Positions 38,360 to 47,357 are shown, numbered from the stretch's first letter. The stretch: 48,413 nt of DNA from Pseudomonadota bacterium (GCA_947505245.1 CANNIZ010000032.1:1-48413); one strand, 5' to 3'. The notes: generated from the sequence alone by a model not told the origin. Made by a program: numbers and translations.

Positions 38360-39771
38360 GCGAGCTTCCGAAAGGCTGGCGTCGTGTTCCGTTTGAGGAG
38401 GCCGCCGACGTCGTGCGCGGGATCACGTTTCCCGCGACCGCGAAGTCAGCGCCCGGTACGCCCGGCGCTGTCGTCTGCCTTCGGACCAGCAACGTGCAGC
38501 GAGAACTGCTGTTCGACGACGTGCTACACGTCCCGGGCGAGTACGTTCGACGGGACGATCAGTGGCTACGCCACGGTGACATCGTGATGTCGATGGCCAA
38601 CAGTCAGGCGCTCGTCGGCAAAGTGGCGCTGGCTTGGAATCCACCGCCCAGGACCACGTTCGGAGGTTTTCTCGGCGTTCTGCGACCACGTTCTGTCGAT
38701 CCTCGGTACCTGCACCACGCTGTTCGTTCGCCGGACGTCGCAAGAGCAATTCGCGCAACGGCGAGCCAAACGGTCAACATCGCGAACATTAGTGTGCGCG
38801 GCCTTCGCGACGTGCAGTTGCCAATCGCCCCACTCCCTGAGCAGCGGCGCATCGTCGCCGAGATCGAGACCCAGTTCAGCCGCCTCGACGCGGCCGTCGC
38901 GTCCCTCCAGCGCGTGAAGGTGAACCTCAAGCGGGCCCGCGCCAGCGTGCTCAAGGCCGCCGTCGAAGGGCGCCTCGTACCCACCGAGGCCGCGCTCGCG
39001 AAGGCGGACGGCCGCGCGTACGAGCCCGCGGAAAAGCTGCTGGAGCGCATCCTTGAGGAGCGTCGGCGCCGCTGGTCGGAGTCGGGGGCCAAGGGGAGGT
39101 ACCAGCAACCCGAGAAGCCGGAACTGACCAGTCTGCCAGTGCCCGAGGGGTGGACGTGGGCGACCATGCCCCAACTAGGCGAACTTGATCGTGGAAAATC
39201 CAAGCACAGACCTCGCAATGATCCCAGGCTCCTGGGTGGACCGTACCCGTTCATACAGACGGGTGACGTTCGGCAGGCGAATGGGACCATCCGCATTTTC
39301 TCGGCTACCTATTCGGCCTTTGGCCTTGCACAGTCGCGTCTGTGGCCCGCCGGAACCCTGTGTATCACAATCGCCGCCAACATCGCCGAGACGGCAATCC
39401 TTGGCATCGACGCCTGCTTTCCAGATAGCGTTGTCGGTTTCTCGGGCCTGTGTGCACCCGTGACAGTTCGGTTTCTCGAAATGTTCATGCGGACCGAGCG
39501 CCGTCGGATTGCGGAATTCGCTCCTGCCACAGCCCAGAAGAACATCAACCTCCAAATCCTCCGCAAGGTCGCCGCCCCTATTCCGCCTCTCGCCGAGCAG
39601 CATCGCATCGTCGCCGAGGTTGAGCGCCGCCTGTCCGTGCTCGACGCGGTCGAGGCCGCGACCGACGCGAACCTGACGCGCTGTGAGCGCCTGCGGCAGT
39701 CCGTGCTCAAGATGGCGTTTGAGGGGCGCCTCGTCCCGCAGGACGTGGCCGCTGAACGGTCCCGCACGTGA
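38356..39771 (+). CDS. hsdS: Type I restriction-modification specificity subunit
   Basis: A 471-aa protein with two target-recognition domains (about 1-165 and 240-400), each starting with the LPKGWRRVPFEE / VPEGWTWATMPQ pattern. Each is followed by a long conserved helix beginning LPEQRRIVAEIE (about 170) and LAEQHRIVAEVE (about 410). The two TRDs read the two halves of the bipartite target, and the helices set the spacing. The TRDs differ in sequence, so the target is asymmetric. Starts at a GTG overlapping the hsdR stop. Confidence 0.94.
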   Translation: MSELPKGWRRVPFEEAADVVRGITFPATAKSAPGTPGAVVCLRTSNVQRELLFDDVLHVPGEYVRRDDQWLRHGDIVMSMANSQALVGKVALAWNPPPRTTFGGFLGVLRPRSVDPRYLHHAVRSPDVARAIRATASQTVNIANISVRGLRDVQLPIAPLPEQRRIVAEIETQFSRLDAAVASLQRVKVNLKRARASVLKAAVEGRLVPTEAALAKADGRAYEPAEKLLERILEERRRRWSESGAKGRYQQPEKPELTSLPVPEGWTWATMPQLGELDRGKSKHRPRNDPRLLGGPYPFIQTGDVRQANGTIRIFSATYSAFGLAQSRLWPAGTLCITIAANIAETAILGIDACFPDSVVGFSGLCAPVTVRFLEMFMRTERRRIAEFAPATAQKNINLQILRKVAAPIPPLAEQHRIVAEVERRLSVLDAVEAATDANLTRCERLRQSVLKMAFEGRLVPQDVAAERSRT

Positions 39772-40595
39772 CGCCCGAACAGCGAGCGTTCCTCGACGGA
39801 CTGGTCGCGCGCATCCGCTCCCTGCCAAGCGTTGACGCGACCGGATCTACGGCCGAGCGCGCTTACGACCTCGACACGGTTCGCACCCACCTGATCGCGC
39901 CGTGGCGGTCAATTGTGGATCGCCTGACCGACAGTGTCGACGCACAGTTGGCAGCCCTCTCCTCCGACGAGCACGCGCGCTTGCGTGTCCTGCAGGAGTC
40001 GCCGTCGCTGCTCGCGCCGTTGGGCCTCGCGCGGGACGAAGTCACGCATTCGCGCCTGCTGGCGTGGTTCCTGGCGCAGAAGGACGACGTCGGCGAAACG
40101 TGCCGCCGATCGTGGCTCGGCCTCGTCGGGCTGGATGCAACGCTCCCGACAGATGGCTGGCGGGTCTCCCGAGAGCGTGACCTCGGCGGACACGGGCGTC
40201 TCGACGTTCACGTCGAGATTCCCGGCGCGGCCCTCGTCTACGTCGAGGTTAAGATCGACGCCCCCGAGCGAAAGAACCAGCTCGCGGACTACCGGGCCCA
40301 CCTTCAGGCCCACCGCGGCGACCACCCACATGCAAAGCTCGTGTTCCTCACCCCGCGTGGCCACGAAGGCACCAGCGGCGTCGCCGACGTCCGGCTCGGC
40401 TTTGACACGGTGGTCGCACGGTGGTTGCCGCACGCGGTCGGTAGCCACCCGACCGCTGTTTACCTGCGCGCCTGGCTCTCAGCGCTCGCGCGCGACGTCT
40501 TGCGCCAGACCGGAGCGCCCGGCGCGGACTGGTCTCTGAACCACCGCAATGGTGCCCTTCGCCTCCTTAGGCCCCCTGGAGACGCCCATGGTTGA
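39768..40595 (+). CDS. PD-(D/E)XK nuclease-superfamily protein within the RM operon
   Basis: A 275-aa protein whose GTG overlaps the hsdS stop. The motif DEVTHSRLLAWFL (90-102) matches the 'Ex(2)HSrlLaWLL' start of the PDDEXK_4 (PF14281-like) family. The active site fits as Asp146 (GRLDVHVE), Glu160-V-Lys162 (YVEVKIDA) and the QLADY helix (171-175). All key residues are present, so it may be an active DNase. This is distinct from the nuclease domain of HsdR. Such genes occur as stand-alone defence nucleases; here it may add a second cut or restrict modified DNA, which is inference. Confidence 0.82.
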   Translation: MTPEQRAFLDGLVARIRSLPSVDATGSTAERAYDLDTVRTHLIAPWRSIVDRLTDSVDAQLAALSSDEHARLRVLQESPSLLAPLGLARDEVTHSRLLAWFLAQKDDVGETCRRSWLGLVGLDATLPTDGWRVSRERDLGGHGRLDVHVEIPGAALVYVEVKIDAPERKNQLADYRAHLQAHRGDHPHAKLVFLTPRGHEGTSGVADVRLGFDTVVARWLPHAVGSHPTAVYLRAWLSALARDVLRQTGAPGADWSLNHRNGALRLLRPPGDAHG

Positions 40596-41169
40596 GCGTG
40601 TCAGCGACATCGCTGCGTTCGTGTTTGCGCACGGCGACGAAGCCGAGGAGATCGTTTTTGGCGAAGAAGACATCGGCGTCCTTTCCGCCGAGGAGAACGA
40701 CGCAATCGATCGCGCACACGCCCACACGCTAGACACGATCGAAGCCATCCTGGTCGCGACGCGCGACGCCTTCGCCGAGAAGGTGAAGGGCCACGCCTGC
40801 GCCAAGAACCTCAAGAGGGGACGGACGCGCCGCTCGACGATGCGGAAGAACCGTTCGGTTGGGATGCCGCTCGTCTTGGGCGACGCGTCCGCCAGCATCA
40901 CGATGGCCACCTGGGGCCGAGCGACGATGGGAATCCACATCGGGATGTGGACGCACGCGCGGCACGTTCAGGCCGTCGAGCGCGCCGTCAAAAATGCCCA
41001 CCTCGACCTGCAGGTCTGGCAGAACGATGCAGGCAACCACTTCGTGACGGCGCCCGTGCCCGTGGCCGGCGAGTCGATCGACGACGTCGCCGAGCGGGTG
41101 GGGTCGATCATGGCGCAGCTGGCTCGACCGATCGTGGACGCGGTCCTCGCGAACAAAAAAGAGAAATAG
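40588..41169 (+). CDS. Unrecognised protein coupled to the nuclease gene
   Basis: A 193-aa soluble protein whose ATG lies 8 bp inside the preceding gene (another ATG at 40549 is possible). An acidic helical N-terminus (VFAHGDEAEEIVFGEEDIG) precedes a basic stretch (KNLKRGRTRRSTMRKNR, about 87-103) and a C-terminal alpha/beta part. I do not recognise a family. The basic centre could contact nucleic acid, and the tight overlap suggests a partner or control protein for the nuclease. A 44-bp gap separates it from the KAP gene. Confidence 0.6.
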   Translation: MVERVSDIAAFVFAHGDEAEEIVFGEEDIGVLSAEENDAIDRAHAHTLDTIEAILVATRDAFAEKVKGHACAKNLKRGRTRRSTMRKNRSVGMPLVLGDASASITMATWGRATMGIHIGMWTHARHVQAVERAVKNAHLDLQVWQNDAGNHFVTAPVPVAGESIDDVAERVGSIMAQLARPIVDAVLANKKEK

Positions 41170-41213
41170 CAGCCCAGGCCGGCAGCCCGGAGCGCATTCA
41201 ACGCGGACCCAAC

Positions 41214-43835
41214 ATGACGATCCTCACCGACAGACCCATCGCGAACCGCACCGAGGACCGCCTCGAACGGGCGCGCCTCGCCGAACTCCTCGCGCGACGC
41301 CTGGCGCGGCACGAGTCCGACATCGCGCTGACCGTGGGCATCTGCGGCGCTTGGGGCTCGGGGAAGACGTCGTTCCTGAACCTGATGACGGAGCAGCTCT
41401 CCGCGCCCCAGCCAGACGGACGCACCGTCGTCGTGGTCGGGCTCTCGACGTGGGTGTTGGCTCAGGAGCCGAACCTGGCCGCCCGACTGTTGGCGGAGAT
41501 CGCGGCCCAGCTCCATCAGAAGAGCACGATGGCGCAGGTGGGGAAGGCCGCACGTGGAATGGCGCAGCTCGCCGTCCGCGCGCTGCCCTGGGCTCTGGCG
41601 GGTGCCGAGTTGGCGGGGCTGCCGTGGGCAGGGTTGGCCAAGGGCGTCGCGACGGTCGTCGCCGAGGGCGTTCAGACCGACAAAGAGGCCGAGGCGCCAC
41701 CGTCCCTGGAGAGCCTCCAGAAAGAGGTCTCCGAGGCCCTTCGCAGCAGTAAACAGCTGCTCGTGGTCAAACTCGACGACCTGGATCGCCTGCCGGACGA
41801 CCGCATTCAGGAGGTGTTCCGGCTCATCGCCGTTCTCGGCAACTTCGCAAACACCGTGTACTTGGTGGCACTGGACCGCGACCGCGTCGCCGACGCGCTC
41901 ACCAACTCGGGATTCGGCGACGGTCAGGCGTACCTGGAGAAGGTGCTCACCGTCGTCTACGACCTCCCCGAGCCGAGCCCGGAGGCGCTCCACCATGCCT
42001 TCTTGGACGCCGTCCAGAGCGCCCTAGCCCCCTACGAATTCGGTCCCGATATCGAACGCACGCGAACTTTCTACCAGGCGTGGCAGAGAGCCTTGCGGCA
42101 CCTGATTCGCCATCCCCGCGACATCCCTCGGGTCGTCAACGGGTATTCGCTCGCTCTGGAGGCTGTTCACGAGCAGACACATCCGGTTGACCTCCTGTGT
42201 GTCGAGACGCTGCGCGTCCTGGATCCGGACCTGTACCGCCTGGTTGCGCGACGTGGCCGCGCGTTCCTGGACAACCATAGCCTTGAGGAACTAACCGCGG
42301 ACATCGCCGACGCGGAGAACCACTCATCGAACGTGGATCGAAGCCGCAACGAGCACATGGTTCGATACCTGCTGGAGCTTTGTACGCCGCAGATCATTTC
42401 CGAGGGAGGGTCACGTGCCGCCGCGCTCCACCGTAGTCGCCGCTTGGCGGCTCCCGAGTTCTTCGACGCCTACTTCCGTTGGACCCTCGGGCCGCTGGAA
42501 TGGACCGATTCCGGGATGTGGGGCGCACTTGATGGCCTCCTGTCGGCCGGAAACGACGAGTCGATCCGCGAATGGGCGGACACCGTAGCGGATCGGCTCC
42601 CGCACTGGCTCTTCAAAATCGCGAATTACCCAGAGGCCATCGCGGAACGACCCAACTCGGTCACCATCTGCGCCCGAATTCTTCAGATGTCGCAATGTGT
42701 GCCGGGCGCCTTCGCGCTGATACCTCCTTCGGTCGACGTCGCCGCCGAGCTGGTCGGTGCGATTCGCCGGATTCAGTGTCCCAAGTACCAGGTGCTCATG
42801 CACGCCAGCGAGGTGCGGCCCGACATCCAACAATGGATGCACGATCTGCTCGATGCGCATGGTGAGAGCACGCTTTCGATCGGCTTGCTCAACCAACTCG
42901 TGCGCGATTGTGGACCAGACCGTCGAACAAGTTTGTCCGAGGAAGTTCGCGGTCGGGGCTCTGAGATCGCTGCACGAGCTTTCGGTTCGGGCACATTGGA
43001 CGGACATCTCTGGGAATTCGACATGTTCGTCGCTTGGCGGGAGGTCGCGCCTTCGAGCGACACCGGCCCTCACGACTACCTCGTCAACAGCCTAAGAGAT
43101 GGACCGGATCGACTTTGGCGCATCGTGAGTGTTCCGATGCGCCGCAGAAGTGAGGACGACGGTCCGGCAACCATCGCCGAACGAATCCTGCGCGTACTGG
43201 ACCCGGCTCTACTGGCGGATCTGCTCGTGCTGCTGCCCACGAACGACGAGCGGCACGCCCCCGTCGCGGAGATCAAGCAACACCTTGAGGAGGTGCGGAT
43301 TCCTGCCGGCGCGCGGCGCGCCATCGTGCGAGACCGGGTGTGCAAGGTATTTCTAGATAGCGGCGGCCCCGCTGATGGACGACTCATTCGGGCCAACGTG
43401 CGCCTTGCATCCACCGGAGCCGTGACGGACACGGCGCTTCGCCTCCTCCAAGACGAGGGCCACATCGCGATGCATGGCGAGCGGCCTCGGGAAATCTATC
43501 GCCCAAGCGCACGCGGCATGTTGGCCAGCACGTACGCGCCGGTGGTCCGGTCGATCGTGGCTAAGGCACTGGACCTGTGGCGCGAGCAGCCCGACGACGA
43601 TCGAGATCTTGCCTTCCTCGGCTGGGCGGAACTTCAGCCGCTTCTGCCCGAGGTCAGTGAGCAATGGGCCCAGGTCGTCCTCAACCTGTTTGGCCTCGTC
43701 GGCCCCGGCCGGGGAGGCGATGGAACGGTCCCAGCGATCGGGTTCTGTTACTGGCCGCCGACCGATCTCGATGATTGCCTGAAGGCCAAGGACCTCGAAG
43801 CATTCCTCACCTGGCGCGCCGGAGGCGCCCCGTGA
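41214..43835 (+). CDS. KAP-family P-loop NTPase (PifA-like)
   Basis: An 873-aa protein. Walker A GAWGSGKT (45-52) and Walker B LLVVKLDDLDRLPD (182-195) carry the KAP-type D-D-D-R signature. Between them lies a hydrophobic insertion (about 115-152, ALPWALAGAELAGLPWAGLA and neighbours). Membrane segments inserted in the P-loop domain define this family, whose best-known member PifA gives F-plasmid exclusion of phage T7. The approximately 600-residue C-terminal part is unknown and its codons look less GC-biased than those of its neighbours. The ATG at 41214 is chosen; the frame upstream is noncoding. It abuts the next small ORF (TGATG). Probably an abortive-infection effector at the membrane. 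Confidence 0.85.
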   Translation: MTILTDRPIANRTEDRLERARLAELLARRLARHESDIALTVGICGAWGSGKTSFLNLMTEQLSAPQPDGRTVVVVGLSTWVLAQEPNLAARLLAEIAAQLHQKSTMAQVGKAARGMAQLAVRALPWALAGAELAGLPWAGLAKGVATVVAEGVQTDKEAEAPPSLESLQKEVSEALRSSKQLLVVKLDDLDRLPDDRIQEVFRLIAVLGNFANTVYLVALDRDRVADALTNSGFGDGQAYLEKVLTVVYDLPEPSPEALHHAFLDAVQSALAPYEFGPDIERTRTFYQAWQRALRHLIRHPRDIPRVVNGYSLALEAVHEQTHPVDLLCVETLRVLDPDLYRLVARRGRAFLDNHSLEELTADIADAENHSSNVDRSRNEHMVRYLLELCTPQIISEGGSRAAALHRSRRLAAPEFFDAYFRWTLGPLEWTDSGMWGALDGLLSAGNDESIREWADTVADRLPHWLFKIANYPEAIAERPNSVTICARILQMSQCVPGAFALIPPSVDVAAELVGAIRRIQCPKYQVLMHASEVRPDIQQWMHDLLDAHGESTLSIGLLNQLVRDCGPDRRTSLSEEVRGRGSEIAARAFGSGTLDGHLWEFDMFVAWREVAPSSDTGPHDYLVNSLRDGPDRLWRIVSVPMRRRSEDDGPATIAERILRVLDPALLADLLVLLPTNDERHAPVAEIKQHLEEVRIPAGARRAIVRDRVCKVFLDSGGPADGRLIRANVRLASTGAVTDTALRLLQDEGHIAMHGERPREIYRPSARGMLASTYAPVVRSIVAKALDLWREQPDDDRDLAFLGWAELQPLLPEVSEQWAQVVLNLFGLVGPGRGGDGTVPAIGFCYWPPTDLDDCLKAKDLEAFLTWRAGGAP

Positions 43836-44014
43836 TGGCCAATCACCAGCAAGCACGACAGATGCCGACAGGAGAGTCGAGCATGGCCACGCGTGGCACT
43901 CCCGTGGCCGGCTCTGTCGCTTTGTGTGAGAACGGACAGCGCTCGCGGCCGCTCGGCGCCCTGAATGCCCCCTTCGCCGTGCTACGACCTCCCCACGCCG
44001 CGGAGAAGACCTGA
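43835..44014 (+). CDS. Small ORF nested between KAP NTPase and ATPase
   Basis: A 59-codon frame (MANHQQARQMPTGESSMATR, then a Pro/Ala/Arg-rich tail ending AAEKT). Its ATG overlaps the KAP stop (TGATG) and its own stop overlaps the next ATG (TGATG), so it exactly fills the 178-bp gap by coupling on both sides. No family, signal peptide or membrane segment is seen. Alternatively it is only a spacer keeping ribosomes moving into the ATPase gene. Confidence 0.45.
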   Translation: MANHQQARQMPTGESSMATRGTPVAGSVALCENGQRSRPLGALNAPFAVLRPPHAAEKT

Positions 44015-45222
44015 TGGACCGCATCACCCGCATCAACCTCACCAACGTACGCACCTACACGAGCGCTTCGCTTGACCTCACCGGCGTGACCGTGCTGATC
44101 GGTGACAACGGCGTCGGCAAGAGCACGATCATCGAGGTCTGCGAGATCCTCCGGCGCATGGCGAGCACCGAGTTCACCGGGCAGTTCTTCGGGTTCCACC
44201 GCGCCCCACAACTCATCCGCGCGGGAGCAACCCGAATGGAGATCGGCGTGACCGTCACGAGCGACGTTCATGGCGAGTTCCCCGTTCACTACCAGGCCAC
44301 GTGGGAGAGCCGCGGTGGGGTCCTCGCCGTTGTCGCCGAGATCATCGATTACGGGCCGCTCCCAACCGACAAGGACCCGACACGAATCCTCCAGCGAACC
44401 GAGGCCGGCGGTTGGGCGCTTGAGAAGGGTGCGCAGGTGCCCCTGCGTGGGCCCCAGTTGGACCCCTCCCGGCTGAACCTGGCGGTGGCGCACCTGCTGT
44501 CACACCCGTCGGTCGCGCGCCTGTGCAGTGCGCTTGAGAAGATTCACGTGCACCTCCCCCTGGACCTGTCGCCCGCGTGGGCCGCGTCCGCTCAGCAGCG
44601 GCCCCTCGGGGTGCGCGGCGCCTCCCCACTTGTCCCGGCCGATCGGGTGGCACTCGGCGCCACCAACCTCGCGAACGTCTATCAAGCGCTGAAGAACGAC
44701 TTCGGCGACGACCATTGGCAGGCGACAATGGAGGTCGTGCGCCTCGGCCTCGGGTCCAACGTCGAGAGCGTCTCTGTTCGGCCCGACGCGGCCAGCAACG
44801 TCGCGTTGTGGTTGAAGTACCGGGTGCCCGACATGCAGGTCCCAGCGGCGGGCCTTTCGGACGGGATCCTCGCATGGCTCGCGTTCGTCGCGTTGGACCG
44901 CTTTCCGGCTCCACGCTCGCTGCTGGCGATCGACGAAGTCGACCTTCACCTGCACCCGTACCTGCTTTCGCGCGTGCTCGACCTGTGTGCAGCGACGTCG
45001 AGCCGCCACCCGGTCCTGCTCACGACGCACTCGGATCGCCTGCTGGACATGCTTCCCGCCCCGTCGGAGCAGGTGGTGCTGGCGCAGTCGAACGCCGACG
45101 GCTCGACGAGCCTGCTACGACCGGACCCGACCACGCTCGCGGCCTGGCTTGAACGCTACTCGGGGTACGGGCGCGTGCGTGCGGAAGGCTACGAGTACAC
45201 GATGTACCCGGGGAAGGCCTGA
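44014..45222 (+). CDS. ABC/SMC-type ATPase (RloA/AriA-like)
   Basis: A 402-aa protein of the AAA_21/AAA_15 type. Walker A is GDNGVGKST (30-38), followed by an insertion of about 240 residues. The ABC-like signature is AGLSDGILAW (279-288), Walker B LLAIDEVDLHLHP (303-315), and the H-switch LLTTHSD (335-341). The architecture matches OLD-family ATPases that lack their own TOPRIM nuclease. The next gene, 1 bp overlapping, has TOPRIM-like motifs. Such split pairs are found as RloA-RloB beside type I RM genes and as AriA-AriB of the PARIS anti-phage system; that relationship is inferred from architecture. Confidence 0.87.
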   Translation: MDRITRINLTNVRTYTSASLDLTGVTVLIGDNGVGKSTIIEVCEILRRMASTEFTGQFFGFHRAPQLIRAGATRMEIGVTVTSDVHGEFPVHYQATWESRGGVLAVVAEIIDYGPLPTDKDPTRILQRTEAGGWALEKGAQVPLRGPQLDPSRLNLAVAHLLSHPSVARLCSALEKIHVHLPLDLSPAWAASAQQRPLGVRGASPLVPADRVALGATNLANVYQALKNDFGDDHWQATMEVVRLGLGSNVESVSVRPDAASNVALWLKYRVPDMQVPAAGLSDGILAWLAFVALDRFPAPRSLLAIDEVDLHLHPYLLSRVLDLCAATSSRHPVLLTTHSDRLLDMLPAPSEQVVLAQSNADGSTSLLRPDPTTLAAWLERYSGYGRVRAEGYEYTMYPGKA

Positions 45223-45821
45223 TGGCCGGCGTAGTTGTGCTCTATGAGGACCACCGAGCCGCAGGTCCCTCTGGGCGAAGCTTCGCGCTCCACATCCTGC
45301 TGATGGCGCTGGTCGGCGACAGGCGCGGCGTCGATGCGGGTGTCCTCCCCCACGGGGCAGGCGTCCGGAGCATCCCAAAGGGAGGCGTCGACAACGTGCT
45401 GAGCGCGTTGTTCCACGACTACGACCTCCTGACCCCGGGAGGCGTCGCCGTCGGTATCGTCGATGCCGATAGGCTCGCTGAACACGTCCGCCGCGGATGG
45501 GTGCGCGACCTTCCCGCCGGCGCCGATGCGGCCACCGCTTGTGCAGCGTTCATCGCGAGTCACCCCGCCCCTGCCCGGGTTCGCCTGTTGCCGCTCGATG
45601 CGAACCTGGAGTCCGTCATCCGCGGAATCGGCGACTGTGACAAGGCACTTCCGGCCGCCGTCTTGAAGGCCGCGTTGGACAAGCGGACCGGCATGCAGGA
45701 CCGCGAGCGCGTTCTCCAGCGGGCCGCTGCAGGTGCCAGGGCCGTTCGTGACTGCCTTGGCGGCCGGGTGCCCTCCGTGAACATCGTCGCCGACACCCTC
45801 CACGGGCTCATTCCCGCCTAG
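45222..45821 (+). CDS. TOPRIM-like partner (RloB/DUF4276-like)
   Basis: A 199-aa protein. The first strand ends in Glu9 (VVVLYEDHRA), and GIVDADR gives Asp81-x-Asp83, the spaced Glu and DxD of a TOPRIM nuclease. A conserved-looking KGGVDNVLSAL and DANLESVI lie between and after. It overlaps the ATPase stop (TGATG), so the two are translated together. TOPRIM partners in OLD/PARIS-type systems cut DNA or tRNA once the ATPase senses infection. The match is by motif spacing only; DUF4276 or RloB membership needs a profile search. Confidence 0.7.
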   Translation: MAGVVVLYEDHRAAGPSGRSFALHILLMALVGDRRGVDAGVLPHGAGVRSIPKGGVDNVLSALFHDYDLLTPGGVAVGIVDADRLAEHVRRGWVRDLPAGADAATACAAFIASHPAPARVRLLPLDANLESVIRGIGDCDKALPAAVLKAALDKRTGMQDRERVLQRAAAGARAVRDCLGGRVPSVNIVADTLHGLIPA

Positions 45822-45830
45822 GAATCCAAC

Positions 45831-47357
45831 GTGAGCGAATCGACCCGCATCGTCCAGAAGCTTTGGTCCTACTGCAACGTGCTGCGCGACGACGGCCTCT
45901 CCTACGCGGACTACCTCGAACAGCTCACGTTCCTGCTGTTCCTGAAGATGGCCCACGAGCAGACCCTGCCACCGTGGAAGAAGCCGTCGCCGGTGCCCGC
46001 CGGGTACGACTGGCCGTCGCTCGTCGGCAAGGACGGCGACGCGCTGGAGACGCACTACCGCAAGCTCCTCGTGCACCTCGGCACCCAGCACGGGCTGCTC
46101 GGCCTCGTGTTCCGCAAGGCGCAGAACAAGATCCAGGATCCCGCGAAACTGCGCCGGCTGATCGCGGACCTGATCGACAAGGAGCAGTGGACCAGCCTCG
46201 ACGCCGACGTGAAGGGCGACGCCTACGAGGGCCTGCTTGAGAAGAACGCTCAGGACACGAAGTCCGGCGCCGGCCAGTACTTCACCCCGCGGCCGCTCAT
46301 TCAGGCGATGGTCGAGTGCGTGCGGCCGAAGCTCGGCGACACCGTGATCGACCCCGCCTGCGGCACGGGCGGCTTCCTGCTCGAAGCGCACAGCTACCTC
46401 GTGCACCAGCACCCAAAGCTGGATCGCGACGAGAAGAAGCACCTCCGGCTGGACGCGATCCGCGGCGTCGAGATCGTCGACAGCGTGACGCGCCTGTGCG
46501 CGATGAACCTGATGCTGCACGGCGTCGGCCCCACCGCTTCGGAGGCCGAGGGCCAGGACGACAAGTTCCTGCCCGTGCGCACCGACGACGCGCTGCGCTC
46601 GCTCGGCGCCGCCCGCTTCGACGTGGTGCTAACGAACCCGCCGTTCGGCAAGAAGTCGTCGATCACCGTCGTGACCGACGCCGGCGATACCGATCGCGAG
46701 ACGATCTCGTACGAGCGCGAAGACTTCTGGGCGAGCACGACGAACAAACAGCTCAACTTCGTCCAGCACGTGAAGTCGCTCCTCAAGATCGAAGGCCGGG
46801 CCGCCGTCGTGGTGCCCGACAACGTCCTGTTTGAGGGTGGGGCCGGCGAGACCGTCCGCCGGGCGCTGCTGCGCGAGTGCGACGTGCACACGCTGCTTCG
46901 CCTGCCGACCGGGATCTTCTACGCCCAGGGCGTGAAGGCGAACGTGCTGTTCTTCGACCGGAAGTCGGCGAACAAGGATCCCTGGACGAAGAAGCTCTGG
47001 GTCTACGACCTGCGCACGAACAAGCACTTCACGCTGAAGACGAACCCGCTGAAGCGGTCAGACCTCGACGACTTCGTCGCGCTGTACAACGCCGAGGCAC
47101 GCGGGAAGCGACAGGCGACGTGGTCGGACACCACGCCGGAAGGCGCCTGGCGGAGCTACAGCTACGACGAGATCGTCGCGCGCGACAAGTGCTCGCTCGA
47201 CCTGTTCTGGCTGAAAGACGACTCGCTGATGGACGCCGACTCGCTGCCCGATCCGGACGTGATCGCGCAGGAGATCGCCGACGACCTGCGCGCGGCGTTG
47301 GCACAGATCGAGGAGATCCTCGGCGACCTGCCACGGAGCACCGATGTCCAGCCGTGA
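45831..47357 (+). CDS. hsdM: Type I restriction-modification DNA methyltransferase subunit
   Basis: A 508-aa N6-adenine methyltransferase. The N-terminal helical HsdM domain (about 5-125, LWSYCNVLRDDGLSYADYLE) leads to GAGQYFTPRPLI, SAM motif I DPACGTGGFL (174-183) and catalytic NPPF (269-272). GTG start with GGA 8 nt upstream, 9 bp after the previous stop. It is the final gene of the operon, away from hsdR-hsdS; M is usually next to S. Confidence 0.95.
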   Translation: MSESTRIVQKLWSYCNVLRDDGLSYADYLEQLTFLLFLKMAHEQTLPPWKKPSPVPAGYDWPSLVGKDGDALETHYRKLLVHLGTQHGLLGLVFRKAQNKIQDPAKLRRLIADLIDKEQWTSLDADVKGDAYEGLLEKNAQDTKSGAGQYFTPRPLIQAMVECVRPKLGDTVIDPACGTGGFLLEAHSYLVHQHPKLDRDEKKHLRLDAIRGVEIVDSVTRLCAMNLMLHGVGPTASEAEGQDDKFLPVRTDDALRSLGAARFDVVLTNPPFGKKSSITVVTDAGDTDRETISYEREDFWASTTNKQLNFVQHVKSLLKIEGRAAVVVPDNVLFEGGAGETVRRALLRECDVHTLLRLPTGIFYAQGVKANVLFFDRKSANKDPWTKKLWVYDLRTNKHFTLKTNPLKRSDLDDFVALYNAEARGKRQATWSDTTPEGAWRSYSYDEIVARDKCSLDLFWLKDDSLMDADSLPDPDVIAQEIADDLRAALAQIEEILGDLPRSTDVQP

